Below are positions 9,778-18,373 of a DNA stretch of 64,000 bases, one piece after another (positions within the stretch are counted from its first letter, which is position 1; every line of letters begins with the position of its first letter). The stretch covers positions 175,333 through 239,332 of the forward strand of contig JAIQGI010000001.1 in assembly GCA_020072565.1 (NCBI GenBank), given 5' to 3'. The notes below the pieces were generated by a model. The model was not told the origin of the DNA. It was given only the letters and a program-made list of their open reading frames with translations, and did no database searches. A program made the translations under genes and the position numbers. This DNA is from Terriglobia bacterium (GTDB lineage Bacteria > Acidobacteriota > UBA6911).

Positions 9778-10340
9778 TGCCGTCTGTGTTCACCGCATTG
9801 CTCTCCCTTCTTATCCTGCAGCGCATCCTGGAGCTGGTGCTTGCAGAGCGGAACCTGCGTTGGATCGTGGCCCGCGGCGGCAAAGAATGGGGAAGGCGCG
9901 GCTATCCTGTGATCGTGGCGGTTCACACTCTTTTCTACATTTCCCTGGCGCTCGAATGGCACTATCGGTCGCGCGGCTGGAATTCCGCCTGGCCGTTGTG
10001 GCTGGGTCTGCTGCTCTCGGCACAGCTCTTGCGCTTGTGGGCGATCCGGACTCTGGGCCGGTATTGGAACACCAGGGTCATCGCAGTCCCGGGGATGCAG
10101 CCTGTGGCGGAAGGTCCGTACCGCTTCATCCGGCACCCGAACTACGTGGCCGTGATCACCGAAATGCTCACGATTCCGGTATTGTGCGGCGCTTACTTCA
10201 CTGCGGCCGTGTTTTCACTGGCCAATGCCCTTGTTCTTGCGCAGCGGATTCCCGAAGAGGAGCGCGCCCTGGAACAGGCAAGTGGCGCACCATTGCGGTA
10301 CCTGCCGCGGTTTTTCCCTGCCAGGACGCGTAAGCCCTGA
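9777..10340 (+). CDS. isoprenylcysteine carboxyl methyltransferase-family protein
   Basis: 187 residues from ATG 9777; a GTG three bases upstream (9774) is an alternative. There are about four membrane spans. The C-terminal SAM-binding signature is YRFIRHPNYVAVITEM, followed by EEERALEQ, as in ICMT and the alkylpyrone O-methyltransferase BpsB. The start overlaps the stop of the type III polyketide synthase, so co-translation is likely. The inferred role is O-methylation of the alkylpyrone or alkylresorcinol product at the membrane. Confidence 0.88.
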   Translation: MPSVFTALLSLLILQRILELVLAERNLRWIVARGGKEWGRRGYPVIVAVHTLFYISLALEWHYRSRGWNSAWPLWLGLLLSAQLLRLWAIRTLGRYWNTRVIAVPGMQPVAEGPYRFIRHPNYVAVITEMLTIPVLCGAYFTAAVFSLANALVLAQRIPEEERALEQASGAPLRYLPRFFPARTRKP

Positions 10341-10388
10341 GACTCGGGCATTCTGATAGAGGCGACTGAGGGGGGTGACAGGATCGAG

Positions 10389-10418
10389 TTGCAGCGCGGG
10401 GGGATTCCTCCGTATAAT
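10389..10418 (+). promoter_or_regulatory. promoter of the pantothenate cluster
   Basis: TTGCAG (10389-10394), an 18-bp spacer and a perfect TATAAT (10413-10418) lie about 100 bp upstream of panB, in the right direction. No operator-like repeat is obvious. Confidence 0.6.
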
Positions 10419-10521
10419 CAGGATACCGCTCGGATGCCTTTGTTACCGAGACGGTGATTTTCAACGCCACTTCCTCTCAACAGGCAGAGAAGAGGCATCT
10501 TACTCGACGGAGAAGATAGCC

Positions 10522-11418
10522 ATGCCGACATTCCCAAGTCCTGACCGGCAGAAGGTCACCACGCTCAGCCTTGCCGCCAAGAAGAAACGCGGCGAGCCGA
10601 TCACGATGCTTACCGCCTATGATTATCCGACTGCGCTGGTTCTCGACCGCGCGGGCGTCGATTCGATCCTGGTAGGCGACTCGCTGGGCATGGTGGTGCT
10701 GGGCTACGAGAACACCCTGTCGGTGACCATGGAGGATATGCTCCATCACTGCAAGGCGGTCGCGCGCGGCGCTCGCTTCGCTCATCTGATCGGCGACATG
10801 CCCTTCATGTCCTACCAGGTATCGACCGCGGATGCGGTCCGGAATGCCGGGCGTTTTCTGCAGGAAGCCGGGATGGACGCCGTCAAGCTGGAAGGCGGCC
10901 GCGAAACGGCCGCCGCAATCGAAGCGATTGTAGCTGCGGGTATTCCGGTGATGGGGCACCTCGGCTTGACACCCCAAAGCATCCACAAGCTCGGCGGATG
11001 GAAGGTGCAGGGAAGGTCCGCCGCGGCGGCCCGCCGTCTCGTGGAAGAGGCCCATGTCCTCGAGAATGCCGGCTGCTATGCGATAATCCTGGAGGCGATC
11101 CCTGACCGGCTGGCGGAGGTAATCTCGCAACGGTTGCGCATTCCGGCCATCGGCATCGGCGCGGGCGCCTCGTGCGACGGCCAGGTGCTGGTCAGCAACG
11201 ACCTGCTCGGGTCCTTCGACCGTTTCACGCCCAAGTTCGCCAGGAAGTACGCGGACCTGCGCGCCGTCATGGAGCAGGCGTTCCTCGCTTACATCGAGGA
11301 CGTGACTGCGCACCGTTTTCCCGCTGCTGAGCATGCCTACCACATGAGCGACGAGGAATTTGAAGCCCTGCTGCGCGACCTGCGCATGAAGCCCCGCAAA
11401 TGGCGGCTGGCGATCTGA
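10522..11418 (+). CDS. panB: 3-methyl-2-oxobutanoate hydroxymethyltransferase PanB
   Basis: 298 residues from ATG 10522. It transfers a hydroxymethyl group from methylene-tetrahydrofolate to 2-oxoisovalerate, giving ketopantoate. Family blocks present: MLTAYDYPTALVLDRAGVDSILVGDSLGM, with the Mg-binding Asp in VGDS; DMPFMSYQ; KLEGG; GHLGLTPQS; and GIGIGAGASCDGQVLV. The open frame extends 147 bases upstream to a GTG, but that part is not PanB-like and overlaps the promoter. First gene of panB-panE-panC-coaX. Confidence 0.97.
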   Translation: MPTFPSPDRQKVTTLSLAAKKKRGEPITMLTAYDYPTALVLDRAGVDSILVGDSLGMVVLGYENTLSVTMEDMLHHCKAVARGARFAHLIGDMPFMSYQVSTADAVRNAGRFLQEAGMDAVKLEGGRETAAAIEAIVAAGIPVMGHLGLTPQSIHKLGGWKVQGRSAAAARRLVEEAHVLENAGCYAIILEAIPDRLAEVISQRLRIPAIGIGAGASCDGQVLVSNDLLGSFDRFTPKFARKYADLRAVMEQAFLAYIEDVTAHRFPAAEHAYHMSDEEFEALLRDLRMKPRKWRLAI

Positions 11419-11425
11419 GGCCGGC

Positions 11426-12322
11426 GTGTCCGCGTCCGAAGCCAGGATCCAACTGACCATTGTCGGCACCGGCGCGATGGCCTGCCTGTTCGGAGCCCGC
11501 CTGGCGCCGGTTGCACAGGTTGTGCTGACAGGCTCGTGGATCGAGGCGGTCGCAGCGATCCGGGATTCGGGGATCGTGGTCGAGGAAGACGGGAAGCGCA
11601 CGACGGCGTCTTTGACCGCAATCCCATGGAGTGCTGCCATTGAACCCGCGGACCTGGCTCTCATCCTCGTCAAGGCCTGGCAAACGGAAGAAGTTGCTCT
11701 GCACCTCGAGAGGCTGTTGAAGCCGGAAGGTGTCGCACTTACGCTCCAGAACGGCCTGGGAAATCTGGAGGCGCTCGGTCCGCGCGCGTGTCTGGGAGTG
11801 ACCTACTCGGGGGCAACCTTGCTCGGGCCGGGCCGGGTGCAGCCGGGGGGAATGGGATCCACCTGGATCGCCGGCCCGGAATGGATCGTGCAGCTTTTCC
11901 GGCGGGCCGGAATGGAAGCGGAGCGGGGCGCGCCGGATCAGATCGATGGCCTGCTCTGGGGCAAGCTCGTAGTCAACTGCGGTATCAATGCGCTGACGGC
12001 GCTCTTGCGCGTCCCGAACGGCGAGCTGCTGCAGCGGCCGGATGCGGCATACCTGATGGAGCGCGCAGCCCTCGAATGTGCGGATGTGGCAGGTGCCAAG
12101 GGCGTAGACTTGCCTTTTGCCGATCCGGCCGAAAAAGTGCGCGAGGTGGCGCGCCTGACGGCGACGAACCGCTCCTCGATGCTGCAAGATGTGCTTCGGG
12201 GCGCGCCCACAGAATGTGAGGCGATCCACGGTGCGGTCGCCGGCTGGGGCAAGCGGCTCGGCGTGCCGACCCCGGTTAACGAAGTCCTGTTCCGACTGGT
12301 GCGCGCTTCAGTCACCCGGTGA
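11426..12322 (+). CDS. panE: 2-dehydropantoate 2-reductase PanE
   Basis: 298 residues with GTG start at 11426, eight bases after panB. It reduces ketopantoate to pantoate with NADPH. Rossmann motif GTGAMACLFGARL at the N-terminus; catalytic-lysine region LLWGKLVVNCGINALTALLRVPNGEL, and the ketopantoate-binding block TNRSSMLQDVLRGAPTECEAIHG near the C-terminus. Between panB and panC its role is well supported by context. A second PanE/ApbA-family gene at 51014, inside the aromatic island, is clearly different. Confidence 0.95.
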   Translation: MSASEARIQLTIVGTGAMACLFGARLAPVAQVVLTGSWIEAVAAIRDSGIVVEEDGKRTTASLTAIPWSAAIEPADLALILVKAWQTEEVALHLERLLKPEGVALTLQNGLGNLEALGPRACLGVTYSGATLLGPGRVQPGGMGSTWIAGPEWIVQLFRRAGMEAERGAPDQIDGLLWGKLVVNCGINALTALLRVPNGELLQRPDAAYLMERAALECADVAGAKGVDLPFADPAEKVREVARLTATNRSSMLQDVLRGAPTECEAIHGAVAGWGKRLGVPTPVNEVLFRLVRASVTR

Positions 12323-12521
12323 TGCATGGCAGGTATTGGAAAGATCAGAGCAGCCACGAATGACACCAAGAACAAGAATTTCATATCCGGCGTTCCTCAA
12401 TGCCCAGCGGTCTCCGCGACTTCTGCGACTTCGGCGTTGAGGTTATTCGGATGCGGCTGTGCAGCACTGGCTTCTCCCCGGCTGGGCTTTGGCGCGGTTT
12501 GGTGATCGGAGGTGCAGGACA

Positions 12522-13382
12522 GTGCAGACCATCATCGAGATTCACGATCTGAGAAGAGCGCGCGCCGCGCGACCCGGCACTTTCGGATTGATTCCCACGA
12601 TGGGCGCGCTTCATGAAGGCCACCTTTCGCTGGTGCGCAGGGCCAGGTCCGAGTGCGATCACGTGGGTGTGAGTGTCTTTGTCAACCCGGCGCAGTTCGG
12701 CGCGAACGAGGACTTGAACCTGTACCCTCGTGATCTTGATCGTGATCTCAAGCTTCTGGAGCCGCTGGGAGTGGATCTGGTCTGGACGCCGGCCCCGGAG
12801 ACCGTTTATCCGCCGGCCTTCCAAACCTGGGTCACGGTCGAGGAGGTGTCCAAAGGCCTTGAAGGCGGCCGGCGCCCCGGGCATTTTCGCGGCGTCGCCA
12901 CGGTGGTGGCCAAGCTGTTCAATATCTTTGCTCCCGACAAGGCCTATTTCGGCCAGAAGGATGCGCAGCAGGTCGTGGTTATCAAGCGCATGGTTGAAGA
13001 TTTGGGCTTCCCGATCGAGATCGTGGTCTGCCCGACGGTACGCGAGCCGGACGGGCTCGCGCTCAGCAGCCGTAATGTCTATCTCAGCCCGGACGAACGG
13101 CGGGCGGCGCCTGTGCTTCACCGCGCGCTCTCGGCCGCCCGCGCTGCATACGAGAGCGGTGAGCGCAACGCCGGTCCCTTGCGCGCGGCCATGAAGGCAG
13201 TCCTCGATGCGGAGCCCCTGGCTCGGGTGGACTATGTTTCTGCGGCGGATCCGGCGACCCTGGCCGAACTCGATCAGGTCGAAGCCGGGATTCTGTGCTC
13301 GCTCGCCGTGCGCATCGGCAGAACGAGGCTCATCGACAACTTGCTCCTATTTCCGGAAGGTGCATATGCTGCTCGCCATTGA
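12522..13382 (+). CDS. panC: pantothenate synthetase PanC
   Basis: 286 residues from GTG 12522, chosen because GGAGG (12509-12513) is correctly spaced and the family begins at QTIIEIHDLR; an ATG at 12459 lacks support. It joins pantoate and beta-alanine using ATP. Signature motifs: IPTMGALHEGH (HxGH nucleotidyl site), FVNPAQFGANEDL, GQKDAQQ and LSSRNVYLS (KMSKS-like). The gene is separated from panE by 199 bp with nothing recognisable, so it may also have its own promoter. No panD (aspartate decarboxylase) is present here, so beta-alanine must come from elsewhere. Confidence 0.96.
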   Translation: MQTIIEIHDLRRARAARPGTFGLIPTMGALHEGHLSLVRRARSECDHVGVSVFVNPAQFGANEDLNLYPRDLDRDLKLLEPLGVDLVWTPAPETVYPPAFQTWVTVEEVSKGLEGGRRPGHFRGVATVVAKLFNIFAPDKAYFGQKDAQQVVVIKRMVEDLGFPIEIVVCPTVREPDGLALSSRNVYLSPDERRAAPVLHRALSAARAAYESGERNAGPLRAAMKAVLDAEPLARVDYVSAADPATLAELDQVEAGILCSLAVRIGRTRLIDNLLLFPEGAYAARH

Positions 13383-14142
13383 TGTCGGCAACACCAACAT
13401 CGCATTGGGCCTGTATGACAACGATCGGCCGGGGCCGCGCTGGCGCCTTGCCACGGACCATGCGCGCATGCCGGACGAGTACGGCATCATGTTGATCCAT
13501 CTATTCCAGCATGCGGGCATCGCACCGGCGGATGTCAGGGCAATCGCCATGGCTTCCGTGGTGCCGCCGCTCACGGGCACGCTCGTGCAGGCCTGCGAAG
13601 CCTATCTTGGGCGCACACCGCTCGTGGTAGACATAGGGATGAAGACCGGCGTGGCCGTGCGGGTTGAAGATCCCCGGCAAGTGGGCGCGGATCGGGTGGT
13701 GGACGCGGCGGCCGTGCACAAGCTTTACGGCGGGCCCGCCTGCATCGTCGATTTCGGCACTGCTACCACCTTCGATGCCGTTTCCGCCGGAGGAGATTAT
13801 ATCGGCGGGGCTATCGCGCCCGGCATCGGCATTGCCGCCGAGGCGTTGTTCCAGAGTGCGGCGAAGCTTCCCAAAGTGGACCTGCGTCGTCCCCCCTCCG
13901 CCATAGGCCGCAACACGGTTCATTCGATCCAATCGGGCCTGCTGTTCGGGTATGTCGGGTTGGTAGAGGGGATGGTGGCACGCTTCGCTGTTGAGTTGGG
14001 TTCGAAGATGAAGGTCATCGGCACGGGCTGGCTGGTCGAACTTATCGCCAGGGAAACCAAGGCAATCGGGGTGGTGGCACCCTGGCTGACCCTCGACGGG
14101 CTCAAGATCATCCACGACCTCAACACCAAAGAACCTGCGTGA
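13366..14142 (+). CDS. coaX: type III pantothenate kinase CoaX
   Basis: 258 residues from ATG 13366, overlapping panC by 17 bases, with GGAAGG just upstream. It phosphorylates pantothenate in the first step of CoA synthesis. ASKHA-type motifs: DVGNTNIALGLY (phosphate 1), GADRVVDAAAV (substrate), DFGTATTFDAVS (phosphate 2) and GGAIAPGIGI. Genes for pantoate, pantothenate and its kinase are thus contiguous. Confidence 0.96.
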   Translation: MLLAIDVGNTNIALGLYDNDRPGPRWRLATDHARMPDEYGIMLIHLFQHAGIAPADVRAIAMASVVPPLTGTLVQACEAYLGRTPLVVDIGMKTGVAVRVEDPRQVGADRVVDAAAVHKLYGGPACIVDFGTATTFDAVSAGGDYIGGAIAPGIGIAAEALFQSAAKLPKVDLRRPPSAIGRNTVHSIQSGLLFGYVGLVEGMVARFAVELGSKMKVIGTGWLVELIARETKAIGVVAPWLTLDGLKIIHDLNTKEPA

Positions 14143-14232
14143 CGGAATCCGGTCGCCGATTTTTCCCGGCGGCTTGGCGGTTGGCCGGATTGGTGGTAAT
14201 TTGATGACCTCGAATCGAGACGGGGGAGAAGA

Positions 14233-14469
14233 ATGGATGCGCCTGAGGTTTTGAGCATGAGTGAGATACACACGGCAGAGGGCCGATATCCCAGCCAGAT
14301 TGTGCTGCGCCAGGTCAAGGAGAGGACCTACGCCACTCACCTGAAGGTCCTCCCGCCGGATGCCGAAGCCTATTTCATACTCGGCAGATACTTCTTTGTC
14401 CTGGAAGAAGCGGAAGCCGATTTCAAGAGGAGAAAGCTCGAGTTGGAAAGCTCTGTGCAAAAGGCTTAG
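14233..14469 (+). CDS. small hypothetical protein
   Basis: 78 residues, not recognised. ATG 14233 follows GGGGGAGAAG; a second ATG at 14257 is possible. It has a beta-rich middle (SQIVLRQVKERTYATHLKVL) and an acidic-basic helical tail (LEEAEADFKRRKLELESSVQKA) that could form a short coiled coil. It lies between coaX and hemE on the same strand and ends 31 bases before hemE. No function inferred. Confidence 0.6.
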   Translation: MDAPEVLSMSEIHTAEGRYPSQIVLRQVKERTYATHLKVLPPDAEAYFILGRYFFVLEEAEADFKRRKLELESSVQKA

Positions 14470-14500
14470 CCACGCAGGATCATGTCGGGAAGCGACGAGG

Positions 14501-15535
14501 ATGAGTCGAAGTGATAGATTTCTGAAAGCCTGCCGTCTTGAAGCAGCCGACTGCACTCCGGTGTGGCTTATGCGCCAGGCGGGGCGCTTTATGGCCGTCT
14601 ATCGCAAGCTGCGGGAGCGGTACACGCTGCTCGAGATGTTTAAGACGCCGGAAATCGCCGCCGCTGTAACGCTTCAGCCGATCACGATTTTTGAGCTCGA
14701 TGCCGCCATTATTTTCGCCGACATCCTCCTCCCCCTGGAGGGGATGGGTATCAGGCTCGAATTTGCGGAGAAGGAAGGACCCAGAATTCACAATCCGGTA
14801 CAGACCGCCTCTGATGTGTCCGCGCTTCAAACTCCTGATCCCGAGGAAGATCTCGGATACCTTTTGCGGGCCATTCGCCTGGTTCGAGCTGAAATCGACG
14901 GCAGGATCCCATTGATAGGATTTGCCGGGGCCCCCTTTACGCTTGCCAGCTATGCCATCGAGGGCGCGGCAAGGAGCTTTCTGCGCACCAAGGGGATGAT
15001 GTACGAAAATCCTGAACTCTGGCGTCAGCTCATGGAGAAACTGGCCCGGGTCGTCACTTCCCTGCTGCTGGCGCAGGCGCGTGCCGGCGCCCAGGCGGTC
15101 CAGCTTTTCGACTCCTGGGCTGGCTGCCTGAGCCCGGCCGACTACCGCGATTACGTGCTGCCTTACATGAAGGGGGTTTTCCAGGCGCTCAAAGACGCCC
15201 GGGTCCTCAGCATTCATTTCGGGACCGGCACCGCAGACTTGCTGCCTCTCATGCGCGCGGCCGGGGGGGATGTGATCGGCGTAGACTGGCGTACTCATAT
15301 TGACGATGCCTGGGCGCGCGTCGGCCCAGGGGTCGGAATCCAGGGAAATCTCGACCCTGTCACACTTATGGCTCCCCGGGGAGTGCTGCTGGAGCGGTCC
15401 GGGGAGATCCTCGGCCGCGTCGGAGGCCGTCCCGGACACATCTTCAATCTGGGCCACGGCGTCCTTCCTCCCACGCCGGAGGATTCCGTGCAAGCCCTCG
15501 TCGATTTTGTCCACGAGTACGCGCTGCCGAACTGA
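14501..15535 (+). CDS. hemE: uroporphyrinogen decarboxylase HemE
   Basis: 344 residues from ATG 14501; the longer frame from 14360 overlaps the upstream gene and has no family match. It decarboxylates uroporphyrinogen III to coproporphyrinogen III. Signature N-terminus TPVWLMRQAGRFMAVYRKLR (the PxWxMRQAGR motif), then ADILLPLEGMG, GFAGAPFTLASYAIEG, and the C-terminal GHIFNLGHGVLPPTPEDSV. Other haem genes are not adjacent. Confidence 0.97.
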   Translation: MSRSDRFLKACRLEAADCTPVWLMRQAGRFMAVYRKLRERYTLLEMFKTPEIAAAVTLQPITIFELDAAIIFADILLPLEGMGIRLEFAEKEGPRIHNPVQTASDVSALQTPDPEEDLGYLLRAIRLVRAEIDGRIPLIGFAGAPFTLASYAIEGAARSFLRTKGMMYENPELWRQLMEKLARVVTSLLLAQARAGAQAVQLFDSWAGCLSPADYRDYVLPYMKGVFQALKDARVLSIHFGTGTADLLPLMRAAGGDVIGVDWRTHIDDAWARVGPGVGIQGNLDPVTLMAPRGVLLERSGEILGRVGGRPGHIFNLGHGVLPPTPEDSVQALVDFVHEYALPN

Positions 15536-15650
15536 ACCACGAAACACACGACGCGGCATAGCGTCACCCCAAGAATCTCAAAGCAGTCTCTCATGTGCCG
15601 GGGCGCACTCTACGACGCTTGAAAAGCTCATGTTATCCGGTTGGTGAACG

Positions 15651-15743
15651 TCGGGATCGGGATCGCTATCGCAGTCGCGGTCGCAATCGGCCTTTTCAGA
15701 CTGTGAAGACCGATTGCCACTGCGATAGCGATCCCGATTCCGA
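15651..15743. repeat. long imperfect inverted repeat
   Basis: A left arm (15651-15694) rich in GGGATCGGGATCGCTATCGC is mirrored by a right arm (15706-15743) around an 11-base centre. More than 30 of about 38 positions pair. It lies in the convergent gap between hemE and the phosphofructokinase gene, so a transcript from either side would form a long hairpin. It has no T tract, so it is probably a dispersed intergenic repeat rather than a simple terminator. Confidence 0.7.
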
Positions 15744-15832
15744 GGTTTTTGGCGTTCTGCCTCTATTTTCGAAGCAGGGATCTGATGGTCAGCGGTACGG
15801 AACGCGCGCACCCCGTTTCCGTGGTTGGAGGT

Positions 15833-16975
15833 TCAGTTCACGACCCAATTCAGCGCGGTGTCCCGGCGCGCGTTGAGCCGACCTTTGTCGTACATCAGAT
15901 CGACATTCACTACGCGCACGGGCTGGTTCAGGATGGATAACGGCGCGGGCGTGATGGTGCCATGCTGGACGGAAACCATCTTGCCGTAATCCTTGCGCAC
16001 GAACATGTCCACCGCAGTTATTCCGAAATAGTAGCCCATTTTGGCATCGAACGCGGAAGGGTCGCCTCCGCGTTGCAGATACCCCAGTTTCTCGGCGATG
16101 GTTTCCAGCCCGGTGCGCGCCGTGATCTGGTCGGCAAGAATCTCTCCGATCCCTCCCAGGTGAACATGGCCAAAGGCGTCGGTCTCCCGCCGCTGCGCCA
16201 CAATGCGGCCGCCTCTCTCCTTGGCTCCTTCGGCGACCACGACCAGCGTGTACCGCGACCTGGACCGGGTGCGTTCGTTGATCAAGGCTATCAGCTTGGA
16301 GAGTTCAAACGAATATTCCGGAATAAGAATGAAATGGGCGCTGCTGACGATTCCTCCAGCCAGGGCGAGCAAGCCAGAATGGCGCCCCATGACCTCGATG
16401 ACCGCCGTCTTGCGGTGTGAACCCGCGACTGTGCGGGCACGGTCGACGAGCACCTTGATGTTGTTCACCGCGCTGTCGAATCCGAGCGAGTACTCGGTTC
16501 CGGGAAGGTCCAGATCGATGGTTTTGGGAATCCCCACAACCGGCACGCCGTAGCGCTCGTAGAGCTTGTTGGCAACCCCAAGGGTATCTTCCCCTCCGAT
16601 CACGATGAGCGCGTCGAGTCCGAGAATCTCCATGTTGCGCACGACGGTCGCACTCTTGTCGTGTTTTTTGCCCTTCTTGTCGCTCATGCTGAAGGGATTG
16701 GTACGCGAGGTGCCGATCGCCGTGCCGCCGTCGCGGTCGATCTTGCGCACCACCGGCGGGGTCAGCATCTGGACATAGCGTGCGTCCTTGATCCCCCTCT
16801 TGGGATCGAGCGCCAGGATTCCTGCCCACCCTTCCTTGAGGGCGAGAACCTCGATGGGATTTTTCCGGTCATGCGCGCTGTGGCAGATGGCTCCATAAAC
16901 GATCCACTTGATGGCAGCGTTCAATCCCGGGCAGTCTCCACCGCCGGTCAGAATTCCGACCCGCCTCGTTTTCAT
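15833..16975 (-). CDS. 6-phosphofructokinase, PPi-type signature
   Basis: 380 residues; ATG 16975 after a strong AGGAGG site. PFK fold with GILTGGGDCPGLNA at the N-terminus and PKTIDLDLPGTE in the active site. The two residues that distinguish phosphoryl donors correspond here to Asp130 (GGEDT instead of GGDGS) and Lys151 (GIPKTID instead of GLPGTID). Asp plus Lys is the pattern of pyrophosphate-dependent enzymes, so PPi rather than ATP is the likely donor. The reaction would then be reversible, serving both glycolysis and gluconeogenesis. Effector-site residues of allosteric ATP-PFK are not obvious. Confidence 0.9.
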   Translation of the reverse strand: MKTRRVGILTGGGDCPGLNAAIKWIVYGAICHSAHDRKNPIEVLALKEGWAGILALDPKRGIKDARYVQMLTPPVVRKIDRDGGTAIGTSRTNPFSMSDKKGKKHDKSATVVRNMEILGLDALIVIGGEDTLGVANKLYERYGVPVVGIPKTIDLDLPGTEYSLGFDSAVNNIKVLVDRARTVAGSHRKTAVIEVMGRHSGLLALAGGIVSSAHFILIPEYSFELSKLIALINERTRSRSRYTLVVVAEGAKERGGRIVAQRRETDAFGHVHLGGIGEILADQITARTGLETIAEKLGYLQRGGDPSAFDAKMGYYFGITAVDMFVRKDYGKMVSVQHGTITPAPLSILNQPVRVVNVDLMYDKGRLNARRDTALNWVVN

Positions 16976-17033
16976 TGGAGCCTCCTTTCGGCCTTAGGTC
17001 AGGCGGCAGATCTCGCGCGCTCTGCCGGCCGGA

Positions 17034-17306
17034 TCAGTCGAAAACCACGGTCTGCAGCGTGGTGATTTCGATCATCTTGCCGCAACGCGGGTTTTTGCAG
17101 CGCACTTTATCATCGAGGCGGACACGATAGTTTCGAGCTTTGGCGAAACGCGCTCGATCCCGTTCATCCGCGCGAGGCGGCAGCGTCGCCTTTTTTGTGC
17201 GGCGCCGCCATCGGATGGGATACTCGAGAGACTCGCGGCATTTCGGACAATAGATCTCGGCCGGTACCGCCTCATCTTTTTCGTTGAAAAATTCATGCTC
17301 TTCCAT
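17034..17306 (-). CDS. small zinc-ribbon protein, function unknown
   Basis: 90 residues. Two cysteine pairs, CPKC (20-23) and CKNPRC (70-75), are separated by a very basic segment (IRWRRRTKKATL), the layout of a zinc ribbon interrupted by an insertion. It may bind nucleic acid. It lies upstream of the phosphofructokinase gene on the same strand, 58 bases away. No known family recognised. Confidence 0.65.
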   Translation of the reverse strand: MEEHEFFNEKDEAVPAEIYCPKCRESLEYPIRWRRRTKKATLPPRADERDRARFAKARNYRVRLDDKVRCKNPRCGKMIEITTLQTVVFD

Positions 17307-17480
17307 TAGCCCGTCCCATTTCAGATCAAGGTCAATGATACCTTAATTGCAGGCGGCAGCGGGCCGCAGGCAGTTTGTCGCTGAATCCGCCCGCCGCGCA
17401 CTGTTCACTGCCCACTGTTTTGAAGTATATGTTGGAATCATCGTCCTGCTAAGTGATTCTTGTTGTAGAATCTGTTGGTT

Positions 17481-18218
17481 ATGGACTTCATCCGCAGGCT
17501 GTTCTCAGACAGCGCAGAACCCTCGGACCGTCAGATCAGCCGGGCGCTGAAGCACGCCACGCAAACTCACGGGGATCCGGCGACGCGTGTCGCGGCCATG
17601 GAGCGGCTTGCAGCCTGGAAAACGCCGGAGGCGGCCGCCGCACTCCTGCGGCGTTTCACCATGCAGGTTCCGCAGGAAACCATGGACCTGGAGGAAAAAC
17701 AGTATACCGTCCGGCTGCTGGCCGGGATGGGTCGCGCCGCAGTGGATCCCATTCTTGACTTTCTGCGCATCGAAGCGGAAGCGACCTGGCCGGTGCGGGC
17801 GCTGCGCGAGATCCTGACGCCTGAGGAATTTATCGACGCATTGAAAGATACACTGGAGCGTCTCGAGAACACCTACACACGCTGGCCGGAAGCGAAGGTC
17901 GTGCTGATCGAGCATCTTCCTGACGAAGCCCTCCCCCAGGTGCGGGAAACCCTCCTCCGGTTTCTCGACGACGAGGACGATGATGTCTGCATTGCATCGG
18001 CGTATTATCTGACGCGCAGCGGCGATGATGAGGTGCGCGAACGGCTCATCGAGACACTCCTCAACGCCGAGGCCCGCCCCAGAGTGCGGGGGCGGATCTT
18101 TGAGTTGTTCTGCGACCGCGAATGGGCGGTAAAGGGCTACCGCAAGAGGGTAGAGGAGGTAATCCAGGAGCCGTTCTATCTGACCGCCAAGGGGACCGTG
18201 AAGCGCCGCTCCATTTAA
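17481..18218 (+). CDS. HEAT-repeat-like protein
   Basis: 245 residues from ATG 17481; an in-frame TTG six bases upstream is a weaker alternative. Successive helix pairs resemble HEAT/PBS-lyase repeats: DPATRVAAMERLAAWKTPEAAAALLRRF, LLAGMGRAAVDPILDFLR, and ALPQVRETLLRFLDDEDDDVCIASAYYLTRSGDDEVRERLIETL. Such proteins act as adaptors. There is no signal peptide. No partner is suggested by neighbours. Confidence 0.8.
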   Translation: MDFIRRLFSDSAEPSDRQISRALKHATQTHGDPATRVAAMERLAAWKTPEAAAALLRRFTMQVPQETMDLEEKQYTVRLLAGMGRAAVDPILDFLRIEAEATWPVRALREILTPEEFIDALKDTLERLENTYTRWPEAKVVLIEHLPDEALPQVRETLLRFLDDEDDDVCIASAYYLTRSGDDEVRERLIETLLNAEARPRVRGRIFELFCDREWAVKGYRKRVEEVIQEPFYLTAKGTVKRRSI

Positions 18219-18248
18219 AACGAAGGTCCTTTTGTGCTGCTGACGATC

Positions 18249-18275
18249 AGATACTTGCCCGGGGAGCAAGTATCT
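18249..18275. repeat. perfect 10-bp hairpin after the HEAT gene
   Basis: AGATACTTGC (18249-18258) pairs exactly with GCAAGTATCT (18266-18275) around a CCGGGGA loop. It lies 30 bases past the stop of the HEAT gene. Without a T tract it is not a standard intrinsic terminator, but it may protect the 3' end of the mRNA. Confidence 0.55.
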
Positions 18276-18373
18276 CAATTGTCCTGCGCTCTCAGCGCAC
18301 TCTGCGTCGAGATTTCCTGGCCGCAGCTAAGCCGCGCCGCACCATTCGCGGCTGCTTTTGAGGACCCGCGAAT

